A stretch of DNA of 64,000 nucleotides from JANQOH01 sp965242575 (GTDB lineage: Bacteria; Pseudomonadota; Alphaproteobacteria; UBA7887), in assembly GCA_965242575.1 (NCBI GenBank), contig OZ251461.1:2356001-2420000 (forward strand). Reading direction: 5' to 3'. Of the stretch, positions 1 to 9,185 are shown one piece after another (positions within the stretch are counted from its first letter, which is position 1; the number at the start of each line of letters is the position of its first letter). The notes beneath the pieces were generated by a model that did no database searches, was not told the origin of the DNA, and saw only the letters and a list, made by a program, of their open reading frames with translations. The position numbers and the translations under genes are program-made.

Positions 1-250
1 GGACGCGGCGGTCCTCGGCCGCATCGGCGTTGCGCTCGGCGATGTCGGCCTGGATGCGCAGCGCGGCGCCGAGCGCGCGTTCGGGCGACGGGAACTCCGC
101 CAGCGCGCGGGAGTCGTCGAAGACCGAAAACCGGCCGCGGAACCGGGCGCCGTTCGCCAGCAGGACCCGCCGCCCCCATTCGGCCAGTTGCGGCGCGGCG
201 GCGGCGCCGGGCGCGGCCTCGGCGGCGAGCCGGGCGCCGCGCGCGCTCAC
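1..250 (-). CDS. Cyclase-like domain protein, C-terminus beyond window (partial)
   Basis: The visible 83 residues include FDDSRALAEFPSPERALGAA and a following LRIQADIAERNADAAEDRRV stretch. This matches the middle of class III adenylate/guanylate cyclase domains, where the same spacing of a 'gets the right phase' beta hairpin, an EFPS helix start and an AERNA segment precedes the FRIGI strand. The reading frame continues off the left edge. The only start available is a GTG at 248-250, 13 bases after the stop of the oxidoreductase upstream. It has no clear Shine-Dalgarno and falls inside the cyclase fold, so the first half of the domain, with its metal-binding aspartate, is absent. It may be a degenerate cyclase domain fused to something outside the window, or a truncated gene. 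The family match is from memory of the motif and is moderate. Confidence 0.45.
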   Translation of the reverse strand, partial: MSARGARLAAEAAPGAAAAPQLAEWGRRVLLANGARFRGRFSVFDDSRALAEFPSPERALGAALRIQADIAERNADAAEDRRV

Positions 251-263
251 CGCCGCGCCGCGC

Positions 264-1283
264 TCACTGGCGGATGCATATCTTGCCGTAATGCCGGCCC
301 TGCGGGAGCGCCGCGAGCGCCGCCGGGGCGTCGTCGAAATCCCACACGCGGTCGTCGATCTGCGGCTCGAGGCCGTTGCGGTCGATGGCGGCCACCATAT
401 CCTCGAACATGTCGCGGTTGCCGACGGTGATCCCTCTCAAGGCTACGCCGCGGGTGACGACGAGGCCCAGATCGAGCTCGGCGCGGGCGCCGGAGAGCAC
501 GCCGATCATGGCCAGGGTCCCGCCGGCGCGGACGGCGCGGAGCGATTGCTCGAGCGTGCCGGCGCCGCCGACCTCGACGACGAGATCGACTCCGCGCCCG
601 CCGGCGGCGGCGCGCGCCGTCCGGCCCCATTCGGGGTCCGCCGCGTAGTCGATGACGCGGTCGGCGCCGAGCGCGGCGATGCGGGCGCGCTTGGCGGCGC
701 TCGCCGACGTGGCGACGACGCGCGCGCCGTGCATGAGGGCGAATTGCAGCGCGAACAGCGACACGCCGCCGCTGCCCTGGACCAGCACCGCGTCGCCGGC
801 CTTGACGCGCCCGGAGGCGACGACGGCGCTCCACGCGGTCAGCGCCGCGCAGGGCAGGGTGGCGGCGGCGACCGCGTCCCAGCCGCGCGGCGCCTTGACG
901 AGGCCGCGCTCGTGGAACGCCATGACCTGCTGCAACACCCCGTCGCGCGGGCCGCCGAGCATCCCCGGCCAGTAGTCCTCCTTCAGCGGGCCGGTAATCC
1001 AGTCCTGCGAGAAGCAGGGGCACACCAGGTCGCCCGGGGCGACCCGCGTGACGCCGGCGCCGACCGCGACGACCTCCCCGGCGCCGTCGGAGACGGGCAC
1101 GAGGGGCAGTTCGCCCGAGCGCCGCCCGTAGCCGCGCCGCAGCATTACGTGGTCGCGGTAGTTGAGCGACGCGGCGCGCATGGCGACCAGCGCCTCGCCC
1201 GGCCCCGGCGCCGGCGGCTCCGGCCGGTCGGCGGCGGCCAAGTGCTCCAGCCCCCACCCGCCGCGCATCTCGAAGACCTTCAC
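264..1283 (-). CDS. Zinc-independent MDR (quinone oxidoreductase-like) dehydrogenase
   Basis: A 339-residue medium-chain dehydrogenase/reductase, expected to be cytosolic and NAD(P)H-dependent. The N-terminal GroES-like domain carries LNYRDHVMLRRGYG, VSDGAGEVVAVGAGV and PGDLV. The Rossmann half has the nucleotide-binding VLVQGSGGVSLFALQFA, followed by the family's KRARIAALGADRVIDY. The zinc-ligand cysteines of true alcohol dehydrogenases are not seen, which fits the quinone oxidoreductase/crotonyl-reductase branch. I placed the start at GTG (1281-1283) because GGAGGCGG lies five bases before it. An ATG five codons further in is the alternative. The open frame extends upstream into the preceding gene, but that part has no family resemblance. 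The substrate cannot be told from sequence. Confidence 0.85.
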   Translation of the reverse strand: MKVFEMRGGWGLEHLAAADRPEPPAPGPGEALVAMRAASLNYRDHVMLRRGYGRRSGELPLVPVSDGAGEVVAVGAGVTRVAPGDLVCPCFSQDWITGPLKEDYWPGMLGGPRDGVLQQVMAFHERGLVKAPRGWDAVAAATLPCAALTAWSAVVASGRVKAGDAVLVQGSGGVSLFALQFALMHGARVVATSASAAKRARIAALGADRVIDYAADPEWGRTARAAAGGRGVDLVVEVGGAGTLEQSLRAVRAGGTLAMIGVLSGARAELDLGLVVTRGVALRGITVGNRDMFEDMVAAIDRNGLEPQIDDRVWDFDDAPAALAALPQGRHYGKICIRQ

Positions 1284-1305
1284 GCTCCGCCTCCCGGTCC
1301 GGGGT

Positions 1306-1716
1306 TCACAGGTCGTCGGGGTTGCCCGGCGCCACTTCGCCGAACGAGACGATCCGCCCGTTGTCGTCGACGAAGGTGAGCGATTCGCCGTCCACCACCA
1401 GCGCCGCGCAGGAATCGACCCAGCGGTAGTTCTCCCAGTCCACGCACAGCCTGCCCTCGTCGGTGATCCACCAGCGCCCGATCGACTCGTCCTCGCTCCC
1501 GCCCGCATTGCGCAGCCGGGCGCGGACGCGCCCGTCGCTGGAGTGGAACATGGCGAACTCGCTTTCGGAGCGCGGGTCGAAGCCGAACACGGTGTTCCCG
1601 CTCAACAGCGCGGCGGCCTCGCCGCCGTCGAGCGTGCGCGGGCGGGCATGGGCGAGAATAATCGGGATTGCGCTGATTAACGCAACAACCAACACAGCTC
1701 GCATTCCCCAAACCAT
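1306..1716 (-). CDS. Exported DUF995-like small protein
   Basis: A small exported protein of about 136 residues. An N-terminal hydrophobic segment (MRAVLVVALISAIPIILAHA) looks like a signal peptide, with cleavage probably after the AHA. The mature part contains LDGGEAAALLSGNTVFGF and then GRWWITDEGRLCVDWENY with a second cysteine soon after. This is the layout of DUF995-type periplasmic proteins, in which two cysteines sit in a small beta sandwich. The function of the family is unknown. I chose the ATG preceded by AGGTGGGG at eight bases; a GTG five codons upstream and an ATG four codons downstream are also possible. It lies between the AT-rich STAND gene and the MDR gene, on the same strand. 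Confidence 0.65.
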   Translation of the reverse strand: MVWGMRAVLVVALISAIPIILAHARPRTLDGGEAAALLSGNTVFGFDPRSESEFAMFHSSDGRVRARLRNAGGSEDESIGRWWITDEGRLCVDWENYRWVDSCAALVVDGESLTFVDDNGRIVSFGEVAPGNPDDL

Positions 1717-1758
1717 ATGATAATTCCCCACCTGGCCCAGTAGATGACACGTTTAGAT

Positions 1759-3789
1759 TCAAAAACCCCGCAGAGCTCTATCAATGAACTCCCTCGCGGC
1801 GTGGTCAAACCTGTACGCACTCGCACTAACAAAATTGGTGCCAGTCTGCCACATAAGCCGATCCGGATCAAGAAAGTACATCGATCCCTTCAGGTATATG
1901 ATCTTCTCCTCGATCATCTGATTGAGAATACCTTGCCCTGTGCCCTTTATCATACGGCTATGCTCGATCTTGCCCCGAAACCGCGCCAAAGCTCCCTTCT
2001 TGTGAGAACGAAATGCCACGATGAACTTTCTGAATCTGCGCAAAGCTTCGTCCGTCCGCGGATCGACATCGTCCGACATAAAATTCGTCGCAAATTTGGT
2101 CCACGGATAACTATCGGCGTCTGGCCAAGAAACCAGCAAATCCGCATCATGTCGCACAACCGGAATTGATAGAGAACCCATGCTATCACACTGTTGTGCC
2201 ATCAAAATAACAGCCGCGGACGAAGAACCCAAATTTTTCTCAACAATGACCTTTCTTGCATCAATACGGATCCGCGCACATGCGATGTCGACGGGCGCGA
2301 CAAATACGACTTCCGACCCTCCGCCAACGCACACATCGACAGATTCTGCGGTAACTTCCACGTCTTCAACGTGCGAACCCAGATGCACCACGCCGGACTG
2401 ATCACTTTCATACGAAAAAACCATCGAAGTTTCCGCATCGCCGCGGAACACGGATATCTCAACAGAAGAATATATGTTCTCCGAGTCGTCATCCTTATCT
2501 TCTATTATCAAACTGGCATTATCGCCGATAGACAAACGTGCGCGACACGACGCGTAAACTATGCCAATATGTTCTGATGGCAAAAAGGGCTTTTCATCGG
2601 TATCGCATACCGGATAAAATTCCGACAGAAACGGATTCGCCGCACTCCCTCGCTCCAGCTCCTTCTGAAGAGCGTCTTTAGAGGATGCCGGATGCTGAAG
2701 CGCATGCCCGCTAATTACCGCATCGAAAACAGCAGTAGATGCCTGATCGCCGTTAATAAAGGGGTGATCCGGCACCCACGTCGTAAGGGCTTGCTGATAT
2801 GTCCGAGCATCCGCAGATCCCATATCAGGAAGAACAGCCTTATGCGTGCGGTACAGCAGCGAAACCAAATGATCGAGCTGCTCTTTAGGCTGATAAAGAC
2901 GATTAAACAAATTTTCATCTTCAAATTGCAGAGTTTGCAATTTCTTGGACTCACGATCTAGTATATCCCGCACAACATCTGGCAACGTAATCGGCTGAAT
3001 TCCCTTTTTTAACTGACTAATCAGCGCACTCACGTTGTTATGAGAGTCTATGTGGTTGGCAACTGCCTCCAATACCGGCGCATAACCGGCAAACCGATCA
3101 CCATCATGCTCTGTTCGATTCCTCAGTTGTTGCAAGATTATCTCCGCCGCATCGCGTTCTACGCTCGCGTAACCGCGATGAAGACGCTTTGATGCCAACC
3201 TACTTTCAACAAATTCTACCGATTTTTGCAAATCAAAATAGCCAATTTCCAGAACATCATAATTAACTCCGAGATCACTCAAAATAAGACATGTGTCCTG
3301 AATCGATCCGGTTCGACCGAATAGTATGGTCGGCAGCCTACGTCCCTGTGACAAATTCGCCACATCTTCCAAAAAAGCAGCAAAAGATTCCCATGTTATA
3401 CGGAATCTAGCTTCGTCCAATCCGTCAATCACCGCAGTAGTGCGATAGTTCTCCCATTCTGAGTACAAGTCAGATTTTACCAACCCACCGGCAAGTGTGT
3501 TCGCCCCCACCGGATCAGCCTTTGCAAGATCAACATACAGTGCGCCGGTGGCGTGCGCGATATGCCGCGCTAGGGTCGTTTTCCCAACCGCACCAGGTGC
3601 AGAGACGAGCACAATCGAGGCGCTCCCCGATTGGCCCACCGATTTCAGGTCCTTATTTCGGGTGAGCGGTGCCTCGACGAAACCATCAAGGGTCGAGGAT
3701 ACGAATTCCCAACCCTGAACCAGATCGCGCTTCATGCGCTGAACGGAGTCCAGTTTGGGTTTCCAAAAATCTGCAACTGTGTAAGGCAC
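1759..3789 (-). CDS. STAND/NACHT-type P-loop NTPase, probable defence protein
   Basis: A 676-residue protein with a P-loop NTPase domain near its N-terminus: Walker A APGAVGKTTLA at about residues 64-74 and Walker B TAVIDGLDEA at about 118-127. The aspartate-glycine-x-aspartate-glutamate Walker B is typical of STAND ATPases. It is followed by a helical sensor region (FVESRLASKRLHRGYASVER) and a beta-rich C-terminal half (about 400-600). No catalytic effector domain is recognised at either end. The start is the GTG preceded by GGGGAGGA; the in-frame GTG nine codons upstream lacks such a site. The gene is plainly AT-richer than its neighbours, with many AAA/AAT/TTT codons, which indicates recent transfer. 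STAND NTPases in bacteria are often phage sensors, so a defence role is inference from class and composition. Confidence 0.75.
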   Translation of the reverse strand: MPYTVADFWKPKLDSVQRMKRDLVQGWEFVSSTLDGFVEAPLTRNKDLKSVGQSGSASIVLVSAPGAVGKTTLARHIAHATGALYVDLAKADPVGANTLAGGLVKSDLYSEWENYRTTAVIDGLDEARFRITWESFAAFLEDVANLSQGRRLPTILFGRTGSIQDTCLILSDLGVNYDVLEIGYFDLQKSVEFVESRLASKRLHRGYASVERDAAEIILQQLRNRTEHDGDRFAGYAPVLEAVANHIDSHNNVSALISQLKKGIQPITLPDVVRDILDRESKKLQTLQFEDENLFNRLYQPKEQLDHLVSLLYRTHKAVLPDMGSADARTYQQALTTWVPDHPFINGDQASTAVFDAVISGHALQHPASSKDALQKELERGSAANPFLSEFYPVCDTDEKPFLPSEHIGIVYASCRARLSIGDNASLIIEDKDDDSENIYSSVEISVFRGDAETSMVFSYESDQSGVVHLGSHVEDVEVTAESVDVCVGGGSEVVFVAPVDIACARIRIDARKVIVEKNLGSSSAAVILMAQQCDSMGSLSIPVVRHDADLLVSWPDADSYPWTKFATNFMSDDVDPRTDEALRRFRKFIVAFRSHKKGALARFRGKIEHSRMIKGTGQGILNQMIEEKIIYLKGSMYFLDPDRLMWQTGTNFVSASAYRFDHAAREFIDRALRGF

Positions 3790-3837
3790 GCATTCCTCCC
3801 CTCGTTGGCTTGTCACCGTCGCAACCTCACTCGGCGC

Positions 3838-6054
3838 TCACGAAGCGCCAACCATAACCGTTTCTTGGTCCGCTTGGCTCCATGACCGCCGCCGCGCCCG
3901 AATCAGCGGCGGGCAGGCATGGGCGTCATGATACACCATCTGGCAATCCAGGCAATAGAAGCACTCGTCCATGCGGATGCGGCCGCTCGGCTCAATGGCG
4001 CCGATGGGGCAGCGGCGCGAACACAACTGGCAGGGAGAGCCGCATTCGGCGCGCCGCTTCAACGGGTTCGACAGGCGCAATTTGCCCGCGACCGCCATCG
4101 CCGCGCCGAGCGGGCACAAGAAGCGGCAGAAGAAACGCTCCACGAACAACCCCGCGCCGAGCAGCGCCGCCGCCCACGCCACGTAGGGCCAGTCGCGCGC
4201 GAAACGCAGCGATATGGCGGTCTTGAAGGGCTCCACCTCGGCGGCGGCGCTGGCCATCGTCATCGAATGGAACGAGAGGCCCACCAGGGCCGCCAGCACG
4301 ACGTATTTCACCGGCCACAACAGGCGGTGGGCGCGGTGGCCGAGTTCGAGCTGGCGCAGGCCGAGCGCCTGCGCGGCCTTGGCCAGCAGCTCCTGCAACG
4401 CGCCGAACGGGCACAGCCAGCCGCAGAAGACGCCGCGCCCGAACAGGAAGAAGGTCGCCGCCGTGAACGCGACGAGGACGACGATCAACGGGTCGGAGAG
4501 GAACACCGCCAGCCCTTCCCCGGCCGCGGCCGATTGCAGCCAGGTCAGCAGGTTGACGATCGTCACCTGCGCCCCGGCATGCCAGCCGAGCCAGACGAGG
4601 ACGACGGCGAGGAAGCCCATGCGCAGCCAGCGCAGCAGCCCGGGCCGCCGCGCCAGGGCGTCGATGCGGAGCAGGATCGCGGCGAGCGCGGCGAGCAGGA
4701 CGGCGAGGACGGCGAGGTTCGCGCCCTGGGCCCGCCACGCCGCCATCCACGGCGGCCCGGCGTCGTCCGCCGCCAGCGACTCGAGGCCGCTCGGCATGAG
4801 GACGAATTCGTCCGGCAGCGCATAGTCGAGCCGGAACGCCGCCGAGCCGCCGCCGTCCGCGGCCTCGACCGCGAGTTCGAGCGTCCACGGCGCGACCGGG
4901 TCGACGCCGGTTTCGGCGGGGATCCAGAACAGGCCGATCTCGGCGAATTTCGGCTTGTCCGTCCCGTGGAGGAAGCCGAGATAGCGGTAGTTGTCCTTGG
5001 TGAGCGCGAAGGTCCGTTCGCCCTGGACGAGGCGCAGCCGCTCGAAGGGGCCGCTGGAAATCCGCTTCTCGCCGTCGATGGAGTAGGGCCCCTGGGTCAT
5101 CAGGCCGAGCATCAGGTCGTTGGGGTCGCGGCCGCTGACGAACAGGTCGTACCACTTGTCGCCCAGCAGGTTGCGGCCGATGGTCGGCGTCATCGCCGGG
5201 CCGGCGTAGAGGTCGATCAGCAGGTCGTCGGGATAGGCCGGGGCCGCTTCGCCGCTGTCGCGCTCGTGGGCGTAGAGGTAGAGGTCCCCCGCGCCCGCGC
5301 CGCCGGACAGGTCGGGGTCGGCGATTCCGGCGGCGGCCGCGTCGGCCTTGCTCACGCGCAGCCGCCCGATGGCGCCGCTGTCGACCAGGTCGGCGAAGGT
5401 CCCGGGCCGGTAGTTGATGATGTCCAGCACCGGCTCGTCGTGCAGGCGGATGCCCTTGGCGCGGGCGACCAGGCGGGCGGCGCGCAGGATCGCCTCGTTG
5501 AACAGCACGGCGCTGATGGTGGCGGCGGAGATCCCGTCCACCGCGCCCGGCTCCTGCACGCGGTTGAGGCTCACCCGCAGCGGCGCGCGGATGTCGACGC
5601 CGGCGTATTGCCGGGCGAAGCGGGGGACCAGCTCCTCGAGCATGATGAGGTCGATGATCGGCTCGTGGTGCGCGACGACGCGCGCGCCGGCGAGGGTCCC
5701 GTCGAGGCGCAGCCCGACGGCGATGAGGAATTCGAGCGACGAGAAGCCGAGCGATTCCGTCACGTCGCGCGTAACGAAGGCGTAGCCCTGGAGCGCCCCG
5801 CCGGCGAGGACGGGCGCCACCCGGGGGGCATTCTCCAGCGGCTGGACCTCCTCCGCGCCCGGGAAGAGCTCCCGCGCCAGGTCGAGGGTCAGCCAGTCGG
5901 CGCCGAGTCCGGGGTCGGTCCAGGTGGCGAGCGGGACTCCGGGGCCGTCGTACCCGGGCGGGTCGTCGCCGGCGGCGGGCGCCGCCGCCGCGGCGCACAG
6001 CAGGAGGCCCGCGGCGAGCGCCCGCGCGGCGCGGCGCGGCGGCGGGGCCGGCAC
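3838..6054 (-). CDS. NosR/NirI-family membrane flavo- and iron-sulfur protein
   Basis: A 738-residue membrane protein with a signal peptide, a large periplasmic FMN-binding domain, about six membrane segments (roughly residues 445-640) and a C-terminal cytoplasmic polyferredoxin region. The FMN domain holds DGISAATISAVL, the covalent flavinylation motif. The membrane part has two CxxxCP motifs, CGWLCPFGALQE and CRFLCPLGA. The tail has CGSPCQLCSRRCP and CFYCLDCQ clusters for 4Fe-4S centres. This architecture is NosR, which feeds electrons to nitrous oxide reductase, or the related NirI. No nosZ, nosD or nosF is present in the window. It sits 24 bases after grxD in a purL-bolA-grxD string, so it may be a stand-alone electron-transfer protein. 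The start is a GTG with a weak ribosome site. Confidence 0.85.
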   Translation of the reverse strand: MPAPPPRRAARALAAGLLLCAAAAAPAAGDDPPGYDGPGVPLATWTDPGLGADWLTLDLARELFPGAEEVQPLENAPRVAPVLAGGALQGYAFVTRDVTESLGFSSLEFLIAVGLRLDGTLAGARVVAHHEPIIDLIMLEELVPRFARQYAGVDIRAPLRVSLNRVQEPGAVDGISAATISAVLFNEAILRAARLVARAKGIRLHDEPVLDIINYRPGTFADLVDSGAIGRLRVSKADAAAAGIADPDLSGGAGAGDLYLYAHERDSGEAAPAYPDDLLIDLYAGPAMTPTIGRNLLGDKWYDLFVSGRDPNDLMLGLMTQGPYSIDGEKRISSGPFERLRLVQGERTFALTKDNYRYLGFLHGTDKPKFAEIGLFWIPAETGVDPVAPWTLELAVEAADGGGSAAFRLDYALPDEFVLMPSGLESLAADDAGPPWMAAWRAQGANLAVLAVLLAALAAILLRIDALARRPGLLRWLRMGFLAVVLVWLGWHAGAQVTIVNLLTWLQSAAAGEGLAVFLSDPLIVVLVAFTAATFFLFGRGVFCGWLCPFGALQELLAKAAQALGLRQLELGHRAHRLLWPVKYVVLAALVGLSFHSMTMASAAAEVEPFKTAISLRFARDWPYVAWAAALLGAGLFVERFFCRFLCPLGAAMAVAGKLRLSNPLKRRAECGSPCQLCSRRCPIGAIEPSGRIRMDECFYCLDCQMVYHDAHACPPLIRARRRSWSQADQETVMVGAS

Positions 6055-6078
6055 GGGCGGCGATGGCGGAGGCGCGGT

Positions 6079-6426
<348 letters not shown>

Positions 6427-6477
6427 GGCGTGTCTCCTGTTGTTTGCCGGTCCGGCCGCCGGAGCCGCGCGCGGCGG

Positions 6478-6717
6478 TCAGGCGTCCTCGGGGGCCGAGG
6501 TCTGGATGGCGAGGGCGTGCAGCGCCTCGCCCATGTTCCCTTGCAGGGCGCGGTACACCATCTGGTGCTGCTGCACGCGGCTCTTGCCTCGGAAGGTCGG
6601 AGAGACCACGTAGGCGGCGTAGTGGTCGCCGTCGCCGCGCAGGTCCTCCAGCCGCACCTCGGCGTCGGGGATGCCGGTCCGGATCAGCCTTTCGATCTCG
6701 CTCGCGTCCATCGGCAT
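6478..6717 (-). CDS. bolA: BolA family protein (IbaG-like)
   Basis: A 79-residue BolA-fold protein. It shows the family order of an N-terminal helix (SEIERLIRTGIPDAEVRLED), the DGDHYAAYVVSPTFRGKSRVQQH segment with the conserved histidine and F-x-G-K-S-R-V, then MVYRALQGNMGEALHALAIQT. Short BolA proteins with this MVYxAL ending pair with Grx4 to form a 2Fe-2S heterodimer that takes part in cluster delivery and iron homeostasis. It starts three bases after the purL stop and is followed 51 bases later by grxD, so all three are probably cotranscribed. This order is common in Alphaproteobacteria. Confidence 0.93.
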   Translation of the reverse strand: MPMDASEIERLIRTGIPDAEVRLEDLRGDGDHYAAYVVSPTFRGKSRVQQHQMVYRALQGNMGEALHALAIQTSAPEDA

Positions 6718-6720
6718 CGG

Positions 6721-8889
6721 TTAGAGGTCTCCGGCCATGTAGGCGGGCAGCCAGCGTTCATGCGCCGCCCGCAGTTCGTCCAACCCTATGGCGCCCGCGC
6801 CGGCGCAAGTCAACGCCCGGCCGCCGGTCCGCCCGATCGCCTCCGCCGGGACGCCGGCGGCGCGCGCGGCGGCGAGCACCGGCGCGGGGTCCGGCGCGGC
6901 GACCGCGTAGCGGCCCTGGTCCTCGCCGAACAGCCGGGCCGGGTCGGCGGGGCCGTCCAGCGCTGCGCCCACATCGCCCGCGAGCGCCATCTCGGCGACG
7001 CATACGAGGAGGCCGCCGTCGGAGACGTCGTGGCAGCAGGACACGAGGCGGCCGCGAATCAGGCCGCGCACGAATTCGCCGTTCCGCCGCTCCGCGGCGA
7101 GGTCCACCGGCGGCGGCGGGCCGCGGTCGCCGCCCAGCAGCAGGCGCGCATAGAGCGACTGGCCGAGATGCCCAACGCCGGCGCCGATCAGGATCAGCGC
7201 ATGGCCCGGCCCCGGCGGCGCCGTCCCCGCCACGAGGGACAGGTCGTCGACCAGGCCCACCGCGCCGATTTGCGGCGTCGGCGGAATGTTGCGCCCGTCG
7301 GTCTCGTTGTAGAACGAGACGTTGCCGGAGACGACGGGCATGTCGAGCGCCGCGCAGGCCGCCGCCATGCCGTCGAGCGCGCGGGTGAACTGCCCCATCA
7401 CATGCGGGCGTTCGGGGTTGCCGAAATTGAGGCAATCGGTGACGGCGAGCGGCCTGGCTCCGACGGCGCAGAGGTTGCGGAACGCCTCCGCCACCGCCTG
7501 CATGGCGCCCGCCTCCGGGTCCGCCTCGCAATAGCGCGGCGCGCAATCGGCGGTGAGCGCCAGCGCCCGGCCGGTCCCGTGGATCCGGACCACGGCCGCG
7601 TCGCCGCCGGGCCCCTGGACGGTGTCGCCCATCACCATGCTGTCGTATTGCTCGCGGATCCAGCGCCGCGACGACAGGTCGGGGCCGCCCAGCAGGTCGA
7701 GCAGCGCGGCGGTTGCGGGGCGGGGCGGCAACGGCGGCAGGGGCGGCGGCGGCGGCGGCGCCTCGCGCGCCAGCCGGCGGACCGGGCCGGAGGCGAGCGC
7801 CGCGACGGGCATGTCGGCGACCCGGCGCCCGCCGCTCCGCAGCGCCAGCCGCCCGTCGCCGGTAACCTCGCCGATGACCGCGAAATCGAGCTCCCATTTT
7901 GCGAAGACGGCGCGGGCGCGCGCCTCGGCGCCGGGCCGCAGGACCATCGCCATGCGCTCCTGGCTCTCCGACAGCATCAGTTCGTAGGGCGTCATGCCCT
8001 CCTCGCGCGCGGGGACGCGGTCGAGGTCGAGGACGGCGCCGGCGCCGGCGCGCGCCGCCATCTCCACCGCGGACGACGCGAGGCCGGCCGCGCCCATGTC
8101 CTGGACGCCGAGGATTGCGTCCCCCGCCATCAGTTCGAGGCAGGCCTCGAGGAGGCGTTTTTCGGCGAAGGGGTCGCCGACCTGGACGGTCGGGCGTTTC
8201 TCGCCGCCGTCGGCGGCGAAAGATTCCGACGCCATCGCCGCGCCGTGGATGCCGTCGCGCCCGGTTTTCGAGCCGACGTAGACGATGGGGCTTCCGGGCG
8301 GCCCGGCGGCGGCGCGGAAGATGCGGTCGGCGGGCGCCACGCCGACGGCCATGGCGTTGACCAGCACGTTGCCGTCGTAGCGCGAATCGAAGCTGCATCT
8401 CCCCGCGACGGTGGGCACGCCGACGCAATTGCCGTAGCCGCCTATGCCGTCGACGGCGCCGCCGACCAGGTGCCGGGTGCGCGGGTGGGCGGGCGAGCCG
8501 AACCGCAGGCAGTCGAGGATGGCGACGGGCCGCGCGCCCATGGTGAACACGTCGCGGAGTATCCCGCCGACTCCGGTGGCCGCGCCCTGCCGGGGTTCGA
8601 TCCAGGACGGGTGGTTGTGGCTCTCCATCTTGAAGACGGCGGCGAGGCCGCCGCCGATGTCGACGGCGCCGGCGTTCTCGCCCGGCCCCTGGACGACCCA
8701 CGGCGCCTCGGTGGGCAGCCCGGCGAGCCATGCGCGCGACGATTTGTAGGAGCAATGCTCGCTCCACATGGCGGAGAAGACGCCGAGTTCGGTAAGGTTA
8801 GGCGCGCGTCCGAGGAGGCGCGTAATCTCGTCGAACTCGGCGCGGGTCAGCCCGTGCGCCTCCGCGGCGGCGGCGTCGGTTTCGGTCAC
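6721..8889 (-). CDS. purL: Phosphoribosylformylglycinamidine synthase, PurL subunit
   Basis: PurL makes formylglycinamidine ribonucleotide amidine in purine synthesis, using ATP and ammonia delivered by PurQ with PurS. The 722-residue protein begins with the small-type PurL signature TELGVFSAMWSEHCSYKSS. It contains the nucleotide and metal site VDIGGGLAAVFKMESHNHPS, GVGGILRDVFTMGARP and YVGSKTGRDGIHGAAMAS, and the second-half repeat VSGNVSFYNE and CCHDVSDGGL. The length is normal for the PurS-dependent form. I start it at GTG (8887-8889), seven bases after GGAGGG; the open frame further upstream overlaps the tRNA-Ser gene and is not coding. It leads the purL-bolA-grxD-nosR-like string. Confidence 0.96.
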   Translation of the reverse strand: MTETDAAAAEAHGLTRAEFDEITRLLGRAPNLTELGVFSAMWSEHCSYKSSRAWLAGLPTEAPWVVQGPGENAGAVDIGGGLAAVFKMESHNHPSWIEPRQGAATGVGGILRDVFTMGARPVAILDCLRFGSPAHPRTRHLVGGAVDGIGGYGNCVGVPTVAGRCSFDSRYDGNVLVNAMAVGVAPADRIFRAAAGPPGSPIVYVGSKTGRDGIHGAAMASESFAADGGEKRPTVQVGDPFAEKRLLEACLELMAGDAILGVQDMGAAGLASSAVEMAARAGAGAVLDLDRVPAREEGMTPYELMLSESQERMAMVLRPGAEARARAVFAKWELDFAVIGEVTGDGRLALRSGGRRVADMPVAALASGPVRRLAREAPPPPPPLPPLPPRPATAALLDLLGGPDLSSRRWIREQYDSMVMGDTVQGPGGDAAVVRIHGTGRALALTADCAPRYCEADPEAGAMQAVAEAFRNLCAVGARPLAVTDCLNFGNPERPHVMGQFTRALDGMAAACAALDMPVVSGNVSFYNETDGRNIPPTPQIGAVGLVDDLSLVAGTAPPGPGHALILIGAGVGHLGQSLYARLLLGGDRGPPPPVDLAAERRNGEFVRGLIRGRLVSCCHDVSDGGLLVCVAEMALAGDVGAALDGPADPARLFGEDQGRYAVAAPDPAPVLAAARAAGVPAEAIGRTGGRALTCAGAGAIGLDELRAAHERWLPAYMAGDL

Positions 8890-8963
8890 GGGCGGCCCTC
8901 CATGCCGGCGGGCGCTCCGCTTACCCCCGCGGCGGGCGGCGCGCAACGGGCGGCGCGCCGTCG

Positions 8964-8969
8964 TATAAT
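8964..8969 (+). promoter_or_regulatory. Candidate -10 box for tRNA-Ser
   Basis: A perfect TATAAT hexamer lies 20 bases upstream of the tRNA-Ser gene in otherwise almost pure GC sequence. A start site would fall near 8976. The expected -35 position (about 8941-8946) shows no good match, so this rests on the -10 alone. Confidence 0.5.
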
Positions 8970-8988
8970 GCCGCCCGGCGCCGGGGCC

Positions 8989-9078
8989 GGATGGGTGGCC
9001 GAGCGGTTTAAGGCGCCGGTCTTGAAAACCGGTAGGCGTTCGCGCGCCTCGTGGGTTCGAATCCCACCCCATCCGCCA
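8989..9078 (+). tRNA. tRNA-Ser (anticodon TGA)
   Basis: A complete 90-base cloverleaf. The acceptor stem is GGATGGG paired with CCCATCC, the discriminator is G and CCA is encoded. The D-arm starts GGCCGAGCGGTTTAAGGC. The anticodon arm is CCGGTCTTGAAAACCGG, giving anticodon TGA. A long class II variable arm precedes the T-arm GTGGGTTCGAATCCCAC. It reads UCN serine codons. It lies between purL (divergent) and acnA (same direction). Confidence 0.97.
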
Positions 9079-9185
9079 CCTCCGCCGCTACCTCCGCCTT
9101 CGGGCCGGGCGGGCGCGGACTCGACTCGGGCGGGGCGATCGGCTACGTTGCGGGGCCGCCCCGCCCGCGCTCCAGGAGTCCGCCG

